This document shows, piece by piece, positions 59,274-64,000 of a stretch of DNA of 64,000 bases (position 1 is its first letter; each line of letters opens with the position of its first letter). The notes under the pieces were generated by a model. It was not told the origin of the DNA, searched no databases, and saw only the letters and a program-made list of their open reading frames with translations. This DNA is from Agroathelia rolfsii. Its lineage: Eukaryota > Basidiomycota > Agaricomycetes > Amylocorticiales > Amylocorticiaceae. Where the stretch lies: contig JABRWF010000005.1 in NCBI GenBank assembly GCA_018343915.1, positions 3,259,001 through 3,323,000 of the forward strand, in the 5' to 3' direction. Made by a program: the position numbers and the translations under genes.

Positions 59274-59779
59274 CTTCGTTTACGTTATCTGTTCAAGCTT
59301 TGGAACAGTCCGTAGTGATGTATTTGCCCAGAACAAGGTCCATCAGATTAGATTTACAGGCGCAAACTCATTTCAAGCGCCTAAATAAGCGCTAGACACA
59401 ATGTGAAATATGATTTCAATATGGCTCTGGCTTCTTGGATCACCAAAAGCTTGAGTGGGAAATGAATGACCCACAAACGTATCAAGGGGGTGATAGAGTT
59501 CATGAAAGGATAGGCCTAACATTAAATCCGAACCGGGGCCTTCGACTAGTGATATCCAAGAAATGACAAGTATAAATTATGTGTGGTTATAATACATGAG
59601 CCATCGTGGTCTGCAGAAACAAATAGAAAGGGAGAGAGAGAAGGTAAAATGGAAGCGTTGGCTGTCTGGTCCAATCGACCACGCAAAAACATGTTAGTTT
59701 AATAACGAATCATGCATCGTACCAACCGTATGCATTCGTTACAATGCACGGCGTAGACAACAGCAAGAACCCAGATGTT
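59274..59779. other. Intergenic region
   Basis: About 500 bp of AT-rich sequence between the weak model and the TOA2 stop. No features are seen. Confidence 0.45.
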
Positions 59780-60423
59780 CTACTTCTTCCCGGGCTCAAT
59801 AGCATCGCCGTTTTTACAGGCGATGATTTTGATCTTGTTCGCCTGGACCTGTTCATGGCCATCCATCTTGAACGACGGATTCTTGACGATGAACGTCCAT
59901 ACGTCGTCGCACAGACGGTAAGTATGCAAATGTCCCTAGAATGCAAGGGAAAAATAAAATAAAATAAAACAATGAGACACCAATGCTGTTCCTTCAAAGA
60001 GCACAAACAAGGGTGCCACACTCACCTTGAGATTTGTCTTATTCTTGACCTGCTTCACCATTGTGTCTGCCAAGCTCTTATCAAACTGGATGGCGATAAA
60101 TATCAATCAGCCCATTGAATTCACCAACCAACTGCACGTCACGTAGATGCCACAAACCACGAGGAGATCATAATTACCTGTTGGAGTACCTTCATGGCCA
60201 GCTGGGGCGTGATGGCACCGCTCGTGATGAGCTCATCAAGCGAGTCGGTAAGGGCCATGCCAATTCTTCAAAGGAGCGAATAAAAACGCAAGCATGGCAA
60301 AAAGAGGGATGAGCAGGCGACATAAGTTGTCTAGAGTATCAAGATCCATTGTACAAGCTGACAAAGCAAGCCAGAGAGGACGCACGAAGAGCCACGGTAG
60401 AACTCATAATATGCAGAAGCCAT
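59780..60423 (-). CDS. TOA2: Transcription initiation factor TFIIA gamma (small) subunit
   Basis: Four exons: 60423-60386, 60265-60178, 60085-60026 and 59935-59780; 113 aa, the usual size. TFIIA-gamma joins the alpha/beta subunit and stabilises TBP on the TATA box. The N-terminal helix bundle reads [15 protein letters not shown], then [20 protein letters not shown] and [18 protein letters not shown]. The beta-barrel reads [18 protein letters not shown] and KIKIIACKN. The tiny first exon (38 nt) was recognised because only its splicing supplies the conserved YYEFYR...SSIG start. Splice phases all agree. Confidence 0.95.
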
Positions 60424-61438
60424 GGTTCAGGTAAGATAGTGGAATTAGCTGATGTTGTTTTCGTCTATCAGGAAAAATGCACGGAGAGGGATGTTGTTTG
60501 TAATATGTAATCAGGCTTGTGGTGAAGCCGGTGAAGACTTGAAAGCGCCTGACCCCAGGCGGCAAGCGAAAAGGTGGCACGCACAGCCACAACGGCGCAC
60601 AGTTGCACTCTAGCCTAATCAGGAAGTAATGCGTATGATCGAACCCCGACTTTGCAAGCTTCGAGTTGAGAGCTGGTACCTAATGGTATTTGACATATGA
60701 GGAGCGTCTGTGTTGAGACTCTGTACCGATCAAGCCACGATCACAATCTTGTGGTGATTTTGTGGCTCAAGTTACTTCTCCCGCTGCATAGGCTCATCAT
60801 AGCGATACAAAAAGTAATACCGTGACTTAGGGCTGATGAAACAGAGAAGCCCGGATGCACTGTAACATGATAAAACTTACATTTATATGATACTTATACG
60901 CGTAAATGACGGATACTACAGTTCCGGCGGTTACAATGTCAAAGCTTGAACTCAGCCTTGAAGAGTTTAGTCTCAAGGTGCGGCTGCTGGGTGCAGTAGC
61001 AGAAAATGAACATACGCAGCCTTGGTGTCAGTTGGTTGGAGATGACAATCGTAAGTTGTTTGATCTGTCGAATGGTTGCTATTCTCCATGATACAGAGTG
61101 AGATGTTATAACAGAATGTGACGTATCGTCTTGTGCTGATTTATTAGATGTTCCTGCGGCTTTATCATAATACAGTCCTTTATTGTTGGTGCATGTACTA
61201 GTACATGTACCGATAATCAAGTTCGTACCCGGGGGGTAAACGGAAGAGGCGGCGCGGCGTGAAGCGGTTGCGTGACAGGTGACAATTTTGACAGGTCGCA
61301 TAGGACGCGAATGACAACAGCACATGGATCTATCCATGGCCTATTAGCCAGTGCCCTTGTTGGACCTGGGTGGTTGTGTTCATGCCCTCTCTTACTCCTG
61401 CTTGACGCCCACAGTCTCAGTCCACCACACATGTGCCC
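60424..61438. other. Divergent intergenic region (TOA2 / DUF6533 gene)
   Basis: About 1 kb between a minus-strand start and the upstream end of the plus-strand seven-helix gene. It should hold both promoters. No coding structure was recognised. Confidence 0.45.
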
Positions 61439-63713
61439 ATGTTCGCCAGGGAGCTGAGCATCCACGACGAACTCATATACTTGTCTGTCTCCGAGGTTTC
61501 TCCTCGCTTAGCAACGCCAGCTCATCCATTTCCCCTGTTCTACCCAGACAAATCTTCAAGTATTATAAGCTAATCGTAATAGGTTGGCTTGCATTCAATA
61601 CCGCCGGGCGCCCAAGGAACAATGCTCACATATCCCATTGCTTTACACAGTGATCTTGTACTATGATCACCTCATTACATTCTCCCAAGAGGTGAAATAC
61701 TTTTGGGCCAGACCGCTTACATGGTTCTCCGCGGTGTTCTATGTCAACCGCTACCTGTCGTTTTTCGTGTATCCCGTTGTCTTGTATTCAATGTTCACAG
61801 TTATGCCTGCCGATGTATGTTCACTAAATCTATACCTCGGTGGCGATGATGTAATACTAACACTTTGGGTTTTGATAGATGTATGGTTTTTTCCCCTTCC
61901 GTCCAAGCCTGAAATATTGGATTTATAATTATCAAATTAGCTGCACTAAATACTCGACATTTTATCGCGCCCTCTCAATCATCGCCCAGATCCCTGCCGG
62001 AGGTTTGTACGAAATATACTGCTTCTCCAGTTATCTGACAATAGGAAATACAGCAACAGCTTTACTCCGAACCTGGGCCTTGTACAACCGTCAAACGTGG
62101 ATACTTGTTGTGGGCTTAGGGATCGGCGCATGTGCCGCAGCAACTGCAGCGGTGTGTTTACCATTCTAGTATATATTGCCATCACGTGTTTCCTAATGTC
62201 ACTGTCAGAGAGCCAATGCAGGCAATGCGCCTATTCTTGATCTTTCATCCGCTTTTGGGGGATGTTTTTCAATACGTCTCAGTACAGGGTCAAGGTAATT
62301 ATATTTTATTCTTTTGTTCACTGAGTAAATTTTTCTCATGTTTTCTCGTATATCCAGTCAAGTTGGTTAGTTAATTTACCTATAGCTGTATAGGAAATAT
62401 ATGTTAAAAGAAAGGCATGATAGCTCTATCATTAAGTTGGGTAGGCCAGAGCTTGTTCGATACTTTTATATTCGCGACAACCCTGGCGAAGACACTTGAG
62501 ACACGTGTAGATGGCCGCTCCCGGTTTGGGTTTGATTTTAAGTCTCGGTTTTTCAGGATGATTCTGCGAGATGGTGCGTTTGTCCTCGAGGCTAATATGG
62601 CGTTATTCTAACTGACTGGCATATAGGGACTGTTTATTATCTGTAATTAGTCTTATCCTGCCTTGTTTGACGATTATTTCCTGATTCACCTTTAGCATTT
62701 TACTCATCAGCAACTTGTGTAATGCTATCATGGTCTTAGTACGGGTTATTTTTCTTTCCCCTTAGCCCAAAATTCACTTACATTCTTCTATGACCTTCGG
62801 TAATCCAGAAAGCCACTGTACGCCGGATTTACCATCTGTTATTTCTATCGAACTCTAAAACTCATGTAATCTCTCGTTTTCATTCCAGCCCGTCCTCACC
62901 ACTATCAATGCGACACCATCCAACATCTTCACTGTCTTACTTACCTCGCGCCTCCTCCTTAACTTGCGCGCACAATCTCCTCGCTACCGCAGCGCAGACA
63001 CACTCAACCGCGGCCTCGTCAGCGCACACGGCAATGACGACGGGCGTGGATCGGAGAACATGTTCCTCAAGTCCTTCCTTGAGGAACTACGCGCGCGTAT
63101 AGATGATGGTAGCGAGACCTCGCATCACTCCGGCGGACGCTCGGTGCCAAGGTTGCGCTTGAGACGCCCCCTGGATCACACTGCCATCTCTAATAATTAT
63201 TCTCCACCAAGATCTCCTCGTCGATACCGTCAGCACCAGCACCAGCACCAGCGTCAAGACCAACAGCTACAGTTGCAGTTAAATTATCCTCATCGTCATC
63301 GCGGTACCTCCTGCGTGCCAGCGCCTACAATCCTACAGATTACAACGACGGCCGTGGTAGCATCATCATCATCGCCAGCCGCAGGAACACCATCCAAGTC
63401 AGACTGCCCAAACCCAATACCCATGCGTCACCTTCAACTTGACCTTGAACTGGCCTCGTCATCATCATCATCATCGCCCTGCTCGCCACCGCTCCGTGGC
63501 AGCGCCAGCTTCCTCCATCTAGATAGCCCCAGTCTTCCATCGGCGGATGTCGTAGAAGAGGGCTTTGGTATTAGGGAAGAAGAGGAAGTAGAAGAAGAAG
63601 AGCGACAGCAAGAGGAGGTCACAGTCAGTGTGTTGAAGGGGAAGGACAAGGCAGAAGCGGCTGGAGAAGAGGAGCTCGGCATCGGCATCGCACAGCGCAA
63701 CGGCGGACATTGA
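61439..63713 (+). CDS. DUF6533 seven-helix protein with long charged C-terminal tail
   Basis: The start is uncertain (an ATG at 61439 exists but is not in frame with the first sure exon). That exon ends at 61582 (IFKYYKLIVI) and joins 61651-61814 (VILYYDHLITFSQEVKYFW, YVNRYLSFFVYPVVLY), the DUF6533 signature. A middle exon encodes SSYLTIGNTATALLRTWALY. Late exons ending at 62573, then 62627-62642, 62696-62738 and 62889-63713 give QSLFDTFIFATTLAKTL, MILRDGTVYYLILLISNL and LLTSRLLLNLRAQSP. The about 230-residue cytosolic tail has a conserved-looking LKSFLEELRARIDD, His/Gln repeats (from CAGCAC-type repeats at about 63228-63280), Ser runs and an acidic Glu block. The family is receptor-like with no established ligand. 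Exons between 61815 and 62410 are uncertain. Confidence 0.75.
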
Positions 63714-64000
63714 ATGACCCATGCAGGCATAGACAGCTAATTTAATACTATCAGAGACCACGGGACACCCATCACCCTTAAAAACTTAAAAGCCAAGAAA
63801 AAAGGTTTACACGTAACAGTATCAAAATGGAGTGTACATGATATTGTTTATAGGATTTGAATGTAAGATAGCTCCCTTTCCATCTTGATTTACATATGCA
63901 ATATACCTTGTTTTGGGCACTATATAGCTAAAGCACACCGGATATCAATCTAATATCAATCGTAATGTTTCGTGCACATGTACGTGTATTGTGTGTGAAG
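63714..64000. other. 3' flank at window end
   Basis: AT-rich sequence after the stop of the DUF6533 gene, probably its 3' UTR and following spacer. Nothing else is seen. Confidence 0.5.

Overview
The window looks like nuclear DNA of a mushroom-forming basidiomycete (Agaricomycetes). Most protein genes are cut by short introns of about 48-80 nt with fungal splice signals. Two genes belong to the DUF6533 seven-helix family that is abundant in these fungi, and there is an intronless nuclear tRNA-Gly. All gene models below were built by reading splice sites and frames by eye. Internal boundaries are firm where phase and family motifs agree and are flagged where they do not.

Layout. 1-12 kb: the 3' end of an NRPS-like adenylation/thioester-reductase gene, then snurportin (minus) head-to-head with the decapping cofactor DCP1 (plus), then a small basic unrecognised protein (minus), then a second complete NRPS-like reductase. 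12.7-15.5 kb: a 20-exon MFS exporter gene. 15.75 kb: tRNA-Gly(CCC). 17.1-19.4 kb: a SET/MYND methyltransferase. 20.3-31.3 kb: two very large, divergently transcribed low-complexity proteins (1655 and 1499 aa) that share a helical module; one ends in a J-like HPD domain. 34-36 kb: a DUF6533 seven-helix gene. 41-42 kb: a Ser/Pro-rich protein. 45.8-47.4 kb: a secreted GH128-type glucanase. 49.3-50.5 kb: another Ser-rich protein. 52-53.5 kb: an unrecognised 260-aa protein. 56.5-57.7 kb: a coiled-coil protein with the same C-terminal J-like domain as the 1499-aa protein. 58-59.3 kb: two weak small models. 59.8-60.4 kb: TFIIA gamma subunit (TOA2). 61.4-63.7 kb: a second DUF6533 gene with a long charged tail. 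Gene-poor tracts lie at about 31.3-34.0, 35.9-41.0, 42.2-45.8 and 53.6-56.5 kb.

How parts may work together. The two related reductases plus the exporter directly downstream of the second one suggest a small specialised-metabolite locus (acid activation, reduction to aldehyde or alcohol, export) interleaved with housekeeping RNA-metabolism genes. The two giant proteins and the 414-aa coiled-coil protein form a local paralogous set and are the best candidates for something undescribed. The remaining genes (snurportin, DCP1, TOA2, tRNA, SET/MYND) are ordinary nuclear functions.
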